From Candidatus Palauibacter soopunensis (GTDB taxonomy: Bacteria > Gemmatimonadota > Gemmatimonadetes > Palauibacterales > Palauibacteraceae), in NCBI RefSeq assembly GCF_947581735.1, contig NZ_CANPVT010000036.1, forward strand, positions 1 to 61,886: 61,886 nucleotides of DNA, given 5' to 3'. The notes under the pieces are model-generated. The model made no database searches. It was given only the letters and a program-made list of their open reading frames with translations, and was not told the origin of the DNA. How positions within the stretch are numbered: position 1 is the stretch's first letter; the number at the start of each line of letters is the position of its first letter. A program made the position numbers and the translations under genes. Shown here one piece after another: positions 44,001 through 52,397 of the stretch.

Positions 44001-44872
44001 CCATCCTGCGGCGCTACGCGGAGTACTTCGACACGAAGACGCTCAAGATGTACATGACGGGCAACCGCCAGCAGCGCCAGTGGATCATCCAGGCGGCGCG
44101 CGACCTCGAACTCATGCCCACGACCGAGGGCGGGCTCGACTACAAGATCGACATCACGCACGCGATCGACGGATACCCGGGCATCGAGCACAACCTGCCG
44201 ATCGCGCCGATCTATTCCGACGTGGTCGAGCTGTTCAAGACGTCGGAGACGACGAACAGCCCGACGCTGCTCGTCTCATACGGCGGCCCGTTCGGAGAGA
44301 ACTACTTCTACACCCACGAGGACGTGCTGGGTGACGAGAAACTCGCGACGTTCGTGCCCAAGGCGAACATCGACGCGCGGGCGAGGCGGCGCGGGCCCGG
44401 CGCGGGCGGGAGCCCCGGAGAAGGCGGCTGGTTCCTCGAGGAGGAGTACGTCTTCGCGCGTCACGGCGAGTTCGTGAAGAAGATGCTCGAAGAAGACGCC
44501 CGCATGGCCGTGGGGAGCCACGGACAGATCCAGGGCGTCGGGTACCACTGGGAGCTGTGGGCGATGGCGGCCGGCGGCGCGTCGAACTTCGACATGCTCC
44601 GGGCGGCGACGATCCTCGGCGCCGAGGCGATCGGATTCGGGGATCAGCTCGGGAGCATCGAGGAGGGCAAGCTCGCGGACATCGTCGTCCTCAACTCGAA
44701 CCCGCTCGACGACCTGCGGAACACGGTCGACATCCGCTACGTGATGAAGGATGGACGGCTGTACGACGGGATGACCCTCGACGAGATCCATCCCGAGGCG
44801 CGGACACTCGAGCGGCAGCGGCCGGCGGAGGAGAACGCCGCCGGCGCCGCCGCCGGGATCCGCGGGAACTAG
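41039..44872 (+). CDS. Secreted propeller-amidohydrolase, second of a tandem pair
   Basis: A 1277-residue paralogue of the preceding gene, with a signal peptide ending GVPAAAQ. The propeller is very similar (SLDVSPDGTTIVFDLLGDLY; SPDGRWIAYTTWDDTDGG). The metal pair is HYH at about 911/913 in VPGFIDTHYHAQW, and YFDTKTLKMYMTGNRQQRQW follows. The last Asp position again reads GSHGQIQG. It gains two inserts over its neighbour: an acidic helical, coiled-coil-like segment of about 120 residues (VEAEEEEEEVTARARALLRV onward) and an Asp/Glu/Pro-rich stretch before the active site. The start overlaps the previous stop (ATGA), so the two are coupled. They may form a heteromer; that is inference. Confidence 0.83.
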   Translation: MSPRDRLARIGRAAALAALIASVTGVPAAAQVVFGPGGPGNRDPLPLRGARKATFTATEGTWMSLDVSPDGTTIVFDLLGDLYTMPIEGGKASPLLTGMAYETQPRFSPDGEAVAFISDRSGGDALWTLRLDLTDTTRVAGGGSSLMLSPAWSPDGVYIVASRSNGLGGVAQLAMYHAERGSPLPLPGSPQQKRIGAAFSPDGRYIWYAGGSGDWTYNAVLPLYQLYRYDRETGTTTTMTRRYGSAFRPAISPDGRWLVYGTRYNAETGLRKRDLETGEESWLAYPVQRDEQESRAPLDLLPGYAFVPDGSAIVVSYGGRIWNVPMDGGEPAEIPFEAEVELDVGPRVSFEYQIDTTAMVTASQIRSPVVGPDGEQVVFTAFDRLWIRDLPDGEARRLTEGDAGEFHPQWSPDGRWIAYTTWDDTDGGHIMKVAAEGGEPIRLSATAALYYNVAWSPDGGRIVASRGAARQLKEAAGAFFGPIGGEFVWVPAAGPEPADAEVISPTGLRDVPHFAADDPDRIYAYSPVEGLVSFRWDGTDVKRHLIVRGRQGLAGIGDPHPNEWEFLPRRVFPWRQGPDPTDPDPPAEPGGPTPAGLIMLSPEGDRAFVQFGRDLYVVDVAEIGEQPPTIMLITLDSAPLPIRKVTDVGGEFPSWAPDGGALHWALGNVLFTYDLDHVEAEEEEEEVTARARALLRVRAAAITDTLADKRAEADSLESADEEVPEELEDEITRLQADSVQVVADSLLARADSIRQAAEEVAAKSAAVRAGDEEVLADTTETYEAHERRIEAKLPRDFPRGTVALSGARILTMTEVPDEAASDTTGAPADTAGADPPEPEAAPSDTAAAAAGEEEEPKEPAMKPRIIENGVVLVTDNRIVAVGPADSVEVPDSATVIDVSGKTLVPGFIDTHYHAQWLVPEVHPEEVWQYLATLSYGVTTTRDPQTATTDILSYTDRVRTGGMTGPRIYSTGPGVFAGENLRNADHAKTILRRYAEYFDTKTLKMYMTGNRQQRQWIIQAARDLELMPTTEGGLDYKIDITHAIDGYPGIEHNLPIAPIYSDVVELFKTSETTNSPTLLVSYGGPFGENYFYTHEDVLGDEKLATFVPKANIDARARRRGPGAGGSPGEGGWFLEEEYVFARHGEFVKKMLEEDARMAVGSHGQIQGVGYHWELWAMAAGGASNFDMLRAATILGAEAIGFGDQLGSIEEGKLADIVVLNSNPLDDLRNTVDIRYVMKDGRLYDGMTLDEIHPEARTLERQRPAEENAAGAAAGIRGN

Positions 44873-44879
44873 CGGGCGT

Positions 44880-46166
44880 TCAGCGCATGTAGCAGGGGAC
44901 GGCGTTGGCGGCGGCCCACGGGTGCACGATCCGGAGGGCGAGTCCGCCGGCGCCGTCGTCCTGCCACTGGACCTGCAACCCCTTGAGCGCTCGCTGAGCC
45001 CCGGCCTGCGGATCACCGATGGGGGAGACCTCGTACGGGCCCGCGATGGTCCCGGTCCGGGCCGAGAACAGGTAGTCGCGGAGCGCGCCGCGGTTGGTTC
45101 CGCCCGGCCCGGCGGCCGTCTGGTCGAGCCCTTCGGCCAGGAGTTCCACGGCCGCGAAGCCGCCCGCCGCGTGGTAGCCCGGCGTCGTTCCGTGCGCCGC
45201 CTCGTAGCGGCCGACGAAGGTCGCGTTGTCCGCGATGAACCCGGACGTCTCAATGGCCGGGTGCCACGGCGAGTTGCCGGCGACGCACCGCGCGGCCTGC
45301 CCCACGTCTTCGGCGAAGTGCTGCTGGCCGGGCCCGATGATCAGGCTCATGAGGACCGGCCGGTAGCCCACGGCGGGTGCCGCGGCCGCGAAGCCGGCGG
45401 CATCGGCCGTGTAGCCCCCGCCGATGAAGAGGTCCGCGCCGGCGTCCCGGGCCGCGGCGGTGATCGCCCGGTGGTCCGCCGCTCCGACCTCATAGGACCG
45501 GTCCAGCACGATCTCCAGCCCGTGACGGCGGACCGCTTCGCGCACGCCCTCGACCACCGATGCCGGAAACGAGGTGTTTTCGTACACGATGGCCACGGTC
45601 TGCGCCCCGCCGAACACGGCCACCTCCACGGAACCCTGCAGGTAGGCCGGTCCGGGCGTCAGCAACTGGACGCTCCACTGCCGCTGCCGCTCGGACCAGA
45701 TCGAGGGCGCCGCCGCCATTGCCGCGACCATCGGCATCCCCGCGGCCTCGTTGACGGCGAGGACGGTCTCCGTGATCGGGCTGCTGTAGGGTCCCAGCAG
45801 CGCGTCGACCGCGCCGGAGGCGATGAATTCCGCGTACAGGCGCGCGCTCGCCTGGGCATCGCTCCCGTCGTCGCGAATCTCCAGTTGTACCGGCCGACCG
45901 CGAATCCCCCCCTTCTCGTTGAGGATCTCGACGGCGAGTCGATACCCCCGCACGACTTCGATCCCCTCCACGCCGTGCCGCCCGGTCTCGGAGATGGCCG
46001 CCGCCAGCGTGATCGGCGTCCCGTCCGAGCCCGGCTCCGGCCCCGTGGAGTCCGCCGGGTCGTCCACGCACCCGGCCGCGACCAGGGCCAGTGCCAGGAG
46101 GCCTGCCGCAAAGCCGGTCGTCCGACCGGCTCGATGTGCCCGATATATCCCGCTCGTGAGTCCCAT
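44880..46166 (-). CDS. LivK-type ABC transporter substrate-binding lipoprotein
   Basis: A 428-residue periplasmic binding protein of the branched-chain amino acid family (type I fold). The signal ends in lipobox LVAAGC. The ligand domains start PITLAAAISETGRHG, with GYRLAVEILNEKGGIRGRPV and SAVDALLGPYSSP-type loops, the family pattern. The ATG at 46166 has GAGG 8 bases upstream; another ATG at 46193 follows the upstream stop by 4 bases. No permease or ATPase gene is adjacent, so it may serve distant components. It is the last gene of the trpC-to-VOC run on this strand. Confidence 0.82.
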   Translation of the reverse strand: MGLTSGIYRAHRAGRTTGFAAGLLALALVAAGCVDDPADSTGPEPGSDGTPITLAAAISETGRHGVEGIEVVRGYRLAVEILNEKGGIRGRPVQLEIRDDGSDAQASARLYAEFIASGAVDALLGPYSSPITETVLAVNEAAGMPMVAAMAAAPSIWSERQRQWSVQLLTPGPAYLQGSVEVAVFGGAQTVAIVYENTSFPASVVEGVREAVRRHGLEIVLDRSYEVGAADHRAITAAARDAGADLFIGGGYTADAAGFAAAAPAVGYRPVLMSLIIGPGQQHFAEDVGQAARCVAGNSPWHPAIETSGFIADNATFVGRYEAAHGTTPGYHAAGGFAAVELLAEGLDQTAAGPGGTNRGALRDYLFSARTGTIAGPYEVSPIGDPQAGAQRALKGLQVQWQDDGAGGLALRIVHPWAAANAVPCYMR

Positions 46167-46197
46167 GAATATCGCCTCGAAACTTGAAGACATCCCT

Positions 46198-46881
46198 TTA
46201 GCGCAGCTCCGTTTCGTCACCGTCCAGGGTACGGATCCTCGCCACGAGCGCGGGCTCCGGCCCCTCGTCCACTTCGAGCGCCAGGTCCAGCGACTCGAGG
46301 GTGGATCGTACCGCGGCGGGGTCCGGGTGTTCGGCCCGGAACGAGATCAGCTGCCCGCCCGGCGGCGTCGCGCGGGCCGGGTGCGGCGTCGTTCCCCAGT
46401 CGATGAAGAAAGGTACGAGGCCGTCGTGGAGGACGGACGTGAAGGCCGTGATCTCCCAGCTCAGTTCGCTGCCGTCCGGCCGGAGCCGGGAGCCGGGCCG
46501 CACCGGGCCCAGCGGCACGCCCCGGCCCGAGGCCCGCGCGACGAGCGCCGCGAGGTCCGTCCCGCGGGCCGCCCACGTGACGAGCCGGGGCTCGGCGAGT
46601 TCTTCGATCCCGAACGGCAGCGGCTCGTCCCGGGGCGGCGCTTCGGGGTCCGGACCGAGGATCTCCAGGTAGATGTCGCCCCCGAGCGAGAGGAGGTGGT
46701 TCGCGGTGCCGAGGTTCCCGTGGCGGCCGCCGAACGGGGCTTCGACGCCGAGCCGGTCGGCCACCCACGCTACCCCTTCCGCGAGGTCGGCCGTCCCCAG
46801 AAGCAGATGGTCGAGATTCGCCGGGACGGCGGGGGCGCCAGGCACACCCGGTCCGCTCCGCGGCGGTGTCGGCGGGAGCAT
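46198..46881 (-). CDS. VOC-family (glyoxalase-like) protein
   Basis: A 227-residue protein of the vicinal-oxygen-chelate fold. It begins LDHLLLGTADLAEGVAWVADRLGV with GRHGNLGTANHLLSLGGDIYLEILGPD, the metal-loop pattern of the glyoxalase-3 group. The chain has a second module without obvious ligands. The ATG at 46881 (GGAAG 5 bases upstream) is preferred over the GTG at 46887. It is separated from the selenoprotein gene by 11 bases and ends 31 bases before the binding-protein gene. No substrate can be given. Confidence 0.75.
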   Translation of the reverse strand: MLPPTPPRSGPGVPGAPAVPANLDHLLLGTADLAEGVAWVADRLGVEAPFGGRHGNLGTANHLLSLGGDIYLEILGPDPEAPPRDEPLPFGIEELAEPRLVTWAARGTDLAALVARASGRGVPLGPVRPGSRLRPDGSELSWEITAFTSVLHDGLVPFFIDWGTTPHPARATPPGGQLISFRAEHPDPAAVRSTLESLDLALEVDEGPEPALVARIRTLDGDETELR

Positions 46882-46892
46882 GGCCACTTCCG

Positions 46893-47438
46893 TCAGCCTC
46901 CCTCGTCTTCGAGTTCGACGCCGAGCCCGTCGGCGATCCGGTTCACGAACGCATAGTAGGCGGTCACGGCGCAGATATCGTGGATCGCGCGATCATCGAA
47001 ACCGTGCGCCTTCAATCCGTCGACCGCGGATCCGTGCTCGCCGCCGGGCGCGAGCGTCAGTTGCGCGGCGTAGTCGAGCATCGCCCGGTCGGCCTCGTCC
47101 AGTTCGGCCGCCGCATGATCCGTCGCGAGGGCGGCGATGAGGCGTTCGGCGTCCTCGCCGGAACCGCCGGCGCCGGCCACCTCGAGCAGACGACGGAGAC
47201 CCTCTCCGTGATGGACAATTCAGTAGCGGCAGGCGTTGAGCCCCGACACGACGACCGCGATCATCTCCCTTTGAATCCGGGAGAGAGGACCCGGCCCGTA
47301 CATCAGTTCGCGGTAGAGATCGTAGTGGAGCCGGATGACGCGACTATGGACGCCGTGAATGCGGATGATGTTGTCGTCGTCCGCGACGCGGTCTTCCTCG
47401 GGGATCCCCGACGGATCCGGGTAGTCGATGAAGGCCAC
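46893..47438 (-). CDS. AhpD-like (carboxymuconolactone decarboxylase family) selenoprotein, CxxU
   Basis: A 181-residue alkylhydroperoxidase-type protein read through an in-frame TGA (47220-47222). Upstream the frame ends ...ACRY, and downstream in the same frame it continues IVHHGEGLRRLLEVAG and then a typical CMD C-terminus (YYAFVNRIADGLGVELEDEG). Translating TGA as Sec gives E58-x11-C70-x-x-U73-x3-H77, exactly the AhpD active site E-x11-CxxC-x3-H with the second Cys replaced by Sec. A hairpin with a GGGTC apex follows the TGA. The start is a GTG 3 bases after trpB, with GAGGGG 8 bases upstream. AhpD-like selenoproteins are known; selenium insertion genes are not in this window. Confidence 0.85.
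47193..47209 (-). promoter_or_regulatory. Candidate SECIS hairpin
   Basis: On the reverse strand, ACGGAG and CTCCGT close a loop AGGGT, 10 bases after the TGA; the loop Gs are about 18 bases downstream. Bacterial SECIS elements are hairpins just after UGA with conserved apical G residues at 16-37 bases. The apex GGTCT also occurs in the E. coli fdhF element. Confidence 0.65.
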
Positions 47439-47440
47439 GG

Positions 47441-48669
<1,229 letters not shown>

Positions 48670-48673
<4 letters not shown>

Positions 48674-49299
48674 TTCGCCACCGCCAGAAAGTCGAGGATG
48701 AGGTCGATCGACTTCTCCCCCGGGGCCCGCTCGACGCCCGAGGAGACGTCGACGATATCGGGGCGCACGTCGCGGATCGCGCGCACCACGTTTTCCGCGT
48801 TCAGCCCGCCCGCAAGTGCGAGTGCGCATCCGTCCCGCTGCAGCCCCGCCAGCCACTCGTACGGGAAGGCGGTCCCGGTCCCTCCGGGTCCGCGCGGCGA
48901 GAACCCTTCCACGAGGACCGCGTCCGCCGCCTCCCGGTACTCATCCCACCCTCGGACCAGGGCGTCGCTCGACGTGGGCCGGAGGCCCTTCCAGACATCC
49001 AACCCCTCGCCCCGCAGGCGGTCGCAGACTTCGGGCGGCTCCGCGCCGGCGAGCTGGGCGATGTGGAACCCCGCGACGTCCCGCTTGCGGAGGATCTCCG
49101 CCGGTCCCGTGTCCACGAACACGCCCACGGCGCGCGCGCCGCCCTCGAGCGCCGCCACGACCGCGGCGGCTTCCCCGGCCGTGACTTCCCTCACCCGCCC
49201 GGCAAACACCACGCCCACGTAGTCCGCTCCGGCGCGAGACGTCGCGGTGGCGTCCCGAGGCTCCCGAAGACCGCAGATCTTCACCCCGACCCGGCTCAT
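48670..49299 (-). CDS. trpF: Phosphoribosylanthranilate isomerase
   Basis: A 209-residue TIM-barrel enzyme, third-step isomerase of tryptophan synthesis. [11 protein letters not shown] at residues 7-17 holds the catalytic Cys, and the distal Asp lies in [10 protein letters not shown]. The phosphate loops [12 protein letters not shown] and [15 protein letters not shown] are diagnostic. The ATG overlaps the trpC stop (ATGA), and the stop overlaps the trpB GTG, so the three are coupled. Confidence 0.94.
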
Positions 49300-50147
49300 G
49301 GCGCGCCGTCGTCGTCGATCGCGGCCTCGGCACCAGCCGGCTGCATCCGGCCGCTCCGGGGCCGCCGGGGGTGGCCGACGAGCGCCTCGACGCCCGCCGC
49401 CGGGTCGCCCGCCATCAGCCAGCCGCCCACCAGGACCGCGTCGGCGCCCGCGGACCCCGCCGCCGCCGCGTCCTCCGCGGACCGGATCCCGCTCTCCGCC
49501 ACGGCCACGACATCGGCCGGAAGCCCCTCGATCAGGCTCAACGAGCGCTCGATATCCACCTCGAAGGTCGCGAGGTCCCGCGCGTTCACGCCGACGATCC
49601 GGGCCCCGGCCTGGAGCGCCCGCTCGATCTCCTCCTCGTCGTGCGCCTCCACGAGCGCTCCGAGGCCGAGGTCGTTCGCGAGTTCGAGCAGTTCACGCAG
49701 CCGGGCGTCGCGGAGCGCACGTACGATGAGGAGGATCGCATCCGCGCCCGCGGCCCGCGCCTCGTACAATTGGACGGGATCCAGCGTGAAGTCCTTGCGG
49801 AGGACGGGGACCCCCACGGCGTCCTTCGCCGACCTGAGGTCGTCCAGCGAGCCGCCGAAGTAGCGCTCGTCCGTGAGGACGGAAATCGCGGCCGCCCCCG
49901 CGGAGGCGTACACGCTCGCCACGCCCGCCGCCTGCGCGTACGGGTTGATGTCGCCGGCGGAGGGAGATCGGCGCTTGAACTCCGCGACGACGGAGACTTC
50001 CCCGGGCCGGCGCAGAGACGCCTCGAAACCCCGCGGGGGCCGAGCTTCATCCGCCTGCGCGCGAATCGCGCTCCGGAACAACTGGAGGCGCGCGACCTCT
50101 TCCCGCTTTGCCGCGAGGATCTCTTCGAGAATCGTTTTGGATGCCAT
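49296..50147 (-). CDS. trpC: Indole-3-glycerol phosphate synthase
   Basis: A 283-residue TIM-barrel enzyme. VVAEFKRRSPSAGDINPYA has the catalytic Lys; SVLTDERYFGGS, LRKDFTLDPVQLYEARA and IVGVNARDLATFEVD follow, and AESGIRSAEDA is the phosphate site. The last 25 residues after the barrel are a short Arg/Pro-rich tail. The ATG at 50147 is used; an upstream TTG three codons earlier is possible. It is divergent from lexA across 172 bases and leads trpC-trpF-trpB. Confidence 0.95.
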   Translation of the reverse strand: MASKTILEEILAAKREEVARLQLFRSAIRAQADEARPPRGFEASLRRPGEVSVVAEFKRRSPSAGDINPYAQAAGVASVYASAGAAAISVLTDERYFGGSLDDLRSAKDAVGVPVLRKDFTLDPVQLYEARAAGADAILLIVRALRDARLRELLELANDLGLGALVEAHDEEEIERALQAGARIVGVNARDLATFEVDIERSLSLIEGLPADVVAVAESGIRSAEDAAAAGSAGADAVLVGGWLMAGDPAAGVEALVGHPRRPRSGRMQPAGAEAAIDDDGAP

Positions 50148-50216
50148 GGGCGCCAAGCTGCGACCGCCGGTATCCCGCCGCAAAACCTCGCCGCCGGCCG
50201 CGGTCCGCGTGGAAGG

Positions 50217-50260
50217 TTGCGCTTCGGTGCATGTTCGGGTATACTTCGGTAACCTTTCGG
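50217..50260 (+). promoter_or_regulatory. lexA: lexA promoter with four 11-bp-spaced TTCGG repeats
   Basis: TTGCGC (50217-50222) and TATACT (50240-50245) are 17 bases apart. TTCGG occurs at 50223, 50234, 50245 and 50256, exactly 11 bases apart. Read as (C/G/T)TTC-N7 units this is the geometry of the alphaproteobacterial LexA box, GTTC-N7-GTTC, repeated across the promoter. Self-repression by LexA is the likely purpose. Confidence 0.65.
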
Positions 50261-50319
50261 CCCCCGCAAGGGTCTGCGGTGGGCCGCGCAGTGCGGAAGC
50301 GCGAGCGGAGTGAGAAACG

Positions 50320-50928
50320 ATGGCGCTTACGAAGCGACAGCGCGAGATGCTGGACTTCCTCGAGGGCTTCATACGGTTCCGCGGGTATTCGCCGAGCTTC
50401 GAGGAGATCGCGGAGGAGTTCGGCTACCGCTCGCTCGCGACGGTGCACGAGCACCTCCAGAACCTGCAGGCGAAGGGGTATATCCGAAAAAACTACAACG
50501 AGAGTCGATCGGTCGAACTGGTGGAGGGAAAAATCCAGGTCGCCGCGGTCGAACTGCCGCTGTACGGCAACGTGGCGGCGGGTCAGCCCATAGAGGTCAT
50601 CCAGGAGCAGGAGACCGTCTCCGTTCCCGAAGACATGATCGCGGGTTCCCTGAGCGAACACTATGTGCTCCGGGTCCGCGGCGATTCGATGATCGACGAA
50701 CAGATCCGCGACGGCGACTACGTCATCGTCCAGTCGCGCGAGACGGCGCACAACGGCGAAATGGTGATCGCCCTCGTCGAGGGCGAGAACGCCACCATGA
50801 AGAAGTTCTACCTGGAGCAGGAGCGCGTTCGGCTTCAGCCCGCGAATCCGGCGCTCGCGCCGATGTACCTGCACCCATCGCAGGTGACGATCCAGGGCGT
50901 CGTGATCGGCGTGATCCGGCGCTACTGA
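50320..50928 (+). CDS. lexA: SOS repressor LexA
   Basis: A 202-residue repressor-protease. The N-terminal winged helix has PSFEEIAEEFGYRSLATVHE as the HTH. The self-cleavage bond is Ala87-Gly88 in GNVAAGQP; the catalytic dyad is Ser123 (RGDSMID) and Lys161 (ATMKKFY). RecA filaments trigger cleavage, freeing SOS genes. Four phased TTC repeats overlap its promoter. It is unusually placed between trpC and trpD; a regulatory-repeat island follows its stop. GGAG lies 10 bases before the ATG. Confidence 0.96.
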   Translation: MALTKRQREMLDFLEGFIRFRGYSPSFEEIAEEFGYRSLATVHEHLQNLQAKGYIRKNYNESRSVELVEGKIQVAAVELPLYGNVAAGQPIEVIQEQETVSVPEDMIAGSLSEHYVLRVRGDSMIDEQIRDGDYVIVQSRETAHNGEMVIALVEGENATMKKFYLEQERVRLQPANPALAPMYLHPSQVTIQGVVIGVIRRY

Positions 50929-50982
50929 CGCCCGGACGAAAAAACCTCACTGCAGTTGACGGAGGACCGCTCTCGACTCCCC

Positions 50983-51049
50983 GAGAGTTCCCGTCCCGAC
51001 GGCCACCCACCTCCCACCAAAAACCGTCGGGGCGGAGGTTCCCGTCTCC
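50983..51049. repeat. Left arm of inverted repeat flanking the AraC-like gene
   Basis: This 67-base element starts GAGAGT and ends TCTCC. It contains the stem CCCGACGG / CCGTCGGG (50995-51002 with 51024-51031) around a 21-base loop rich in CCACC/CTCCC and ending in five A. A near-identical copy, in reverse orientation, is at 52002-52070. A 27-base core (50997-51023) is exact in both arms. Confidence 0.85.
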
Positions 51050-51060
51050 GGAACTCGCCG

Positions 51061-51882
51061 CTACAACACGTCCCGCCCCAGAAGCGGGCGTACGTACTCC
51101 TCGACGAATGCCGAAAGCAGCCGGTCGGGGGCGATGCGCTCGAGATCCGCGAGCGAGTGCCCCGGCCACGTGTGCGCCTTCCGGTTCAGCGTACGACGGG
51201 CGAATCCGAGACGGCCGCCCGCATTCGTCCAACTGGAACCGGACAGACGAAGCTGGTGGGCCCTGAGGATGACGAGCGCGCTCAGGAACCGGCAGAGCGT
51301 GGCCCCGCCGTTGACGCGGGCCGTGAACTCGTGGGAGAGCGTGACCGGAGAACTGCCCATGGCGGTGGCCAGCGCTCCGACGCTGTGAACCGGGTCGCTT
51401 CCCGCTTGCCGCAAGCTGTGGACCAGGGCGCGGCGAAGAGCCGGCGGCAGTGCGGAGCGGCGGATTCTATCGGCCAGCTGCACCAATGCCGTGGTCTCGC
51501 AGGCGGCCTCGATTCGGGAGCGAAGCCGAGCGGCGGGATCGTCGAACCAGACCAGAGCGGAGCAGCGCGTGGAGGCCAGCAGCTTCGCGGCATCCGCGTC
51601 GCGGTCCGTGACGAGAATGACCGGCACCCATGGCATCTCCCGCTCGAGTCGAGCGAGGAGACCGATCCTCTCGCGCAGAAAACGTGTGTGGCAGCCGACG
51701 ACGACGCAGTCGAGGCGGCCGCGGTCGTACTCGAGGTGGCCGTGGTCGCAGTCGAGGCGGCTGTGGTCGCAACCGGGGTCCGCAGCGAGTTCCTCGGCGT
51801 TTTCCACGACCTGAACGTCGCCGTCGACCGCCCGCCTTATCCTGTCCGCATCACGAGGCGTATCCGCGAAGACCCGGATCAT
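51061..51882 (-). CDS. AraC-like transcription regulator with degenerate receiver domain
   Basis: A 273-residue protein. The N-terminal 130 residues resemble a response-regulator receiver (MIRVFADTPRDADRIRRAV, VPVILVTDRD), but the acidic pocket is weak and no clear phosphoacceptor context is seen. It contains three 7-residue repeats (51709-51771). The C-terminal 100 residues look like two AraC-type helix-turn-helices: SVGALATAMGSSPVTLSHEF and GGRLGFARRTLNRKAHTWPG. AGGAG lies about 10 bases upstream of the ATG. It is framed by the inverted repeat at 50983-51049 and 52002-52070, a sign of a cassette. Targets are unknown; the flanking repeats are candidates. Confidence 0.62.
   Translation of the reverse strand: MIRVFADTPRDADRIRRAVDGDVQVVENAEELAADPGCDHSRLDCDHGHLEYDRGRLDCVVVGCHTRFLRERIGLLARLEREMPWVPVILVTDRDADAAKLLASTRCSALVWFDDPAARLRSRIEAACETTALVQLADRIRRSALPPALRRALVHSLRQAGSDPVHSVGALATAMGSSPVTLSHEFTARVNGGATLCRFLSALVILRAHQLRLSGSSWTNAGGRLGFARRTLNRKAHTWPGHSLADLERIAPDRLLSAFVEEYVRPLLGRDVL
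51709..51771. repeat. 21-bp tandem repeat (3 units) in the regulator gene
   Basis: Three 21-base units (51709-51729, 51730-51750, 51751-51771), each (G/C)TCGAGG(C/T)GGC-like. On the coding strand they give the heptads CDHSRLD, CDHGHLE and YDRGRLD, in the receiver-like domain. The copy number could change without a frameshift. Confidence 0.85.
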
Positions 51883-52001
51883 TTCGGCCGACTCCTCCCC
51901 GGTGCCCTTCCCACTTCATGCCGCCGACTACCCGCTGGACCCGTTCGGAGTTCCGCTGCCCGCCGTGGACCGCCAAGCTGCGGCAGGGCCCGTCAAAGGC
52001 T

Positions 52002-52070
52002 GGAAGCGAGAGCCGCCGCCCCGACGGTTTTTTTGGTGGGAGGTGGGTGGCCGTCGAGACGGCGACTCTC
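52002..52070. repeat. Right arm of inverted repeat flanking the AraC-like gene
   Basis: Reverse-oriented copy of 50983-51049, 69 bases; it has seven T where the left arm has five A and about 10 other differences. It extends to a longer hairpin: AGCGAGAG pairs with CTCTCGCT outside the main stem. The two arms enclose 1.09 kb with the regulator gene and its upstream region. Confidence 0.85.
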
Positions 52071-52077
52071 GCTGCCT

Positions 52078-52384
52078 TCAAAGATGGGGACCGTCCGGCA
52101 GCCGGGAAGGGACAAAATCCGCCAATGTGGGACGATTCTTGCCGAAAGCGGACGAAATCATCCTGCGACCTCGTCCGGAAACGGACGGAACTCGGTCATA
52201 GCCGCCGTTGGGCACCGTCGCGCCCGAGGCCAGCACGAACCTGGATGAATCGGCTACTGCGTCGAGGCTCGCGCCACGCACCTCCAGCGGCGCGGCGCTC
52301 GTCGCAGGCTCGACGGCGCCGTTCGAGCAGGCGCCGAACCATGGCGAGCGGAATCCACATCGACAGCCGGGGGGGCTTTCTCAT
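52078..52384 (-). pseudogene. Frameshifted small lipoprotein remnant
   Basis: A start with a strong site (GGAGGAA, 6 bases before the ATG at 52384) reads MRKPPRLSMWIPLAMV, a signal peptide, then turns Arg-rich until a stop at 52196. Moving one base at that point gives FGACSNGAVEPATSAAPLEV, completing a lipobox (FGAC) and a mature part with coding-like third-position GC, RGASLDAVADSSRFVLASGA, open to a TGA at 52078. So one frameshift seems to split a lipoprotein. The tail runs through the first 70-bp repeat, so the original end may be lost. Alternatively the 62-codon frame 52196-52384 is a real basic peptide. Confidence 0.45.
52101..52170. repeat. 70-bp direct repeat, copy A, with 20-bp-spaced GGGAC motifs
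   Basis: 57 of 70 bases match copy B (52574-52643) with no gaps. GAC of a (G/C)GGAC motif recurs at 52111, 52131 and 52151, exactly 20 bases apart. Differences between copies are not concentrated at third codon positions, so the unit is kept as DNA or RNA rather than protein. Confidence 0.8.
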
Positions 52385-52397
52385 TCCGGGTTCCTCC

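Noticed and set aside
51851-52081. Open frame upstream of the regulator, through the inverted-repeat arm
   Set aside because: It runs through the hairpin element, has no ribosome site and no family pattern.
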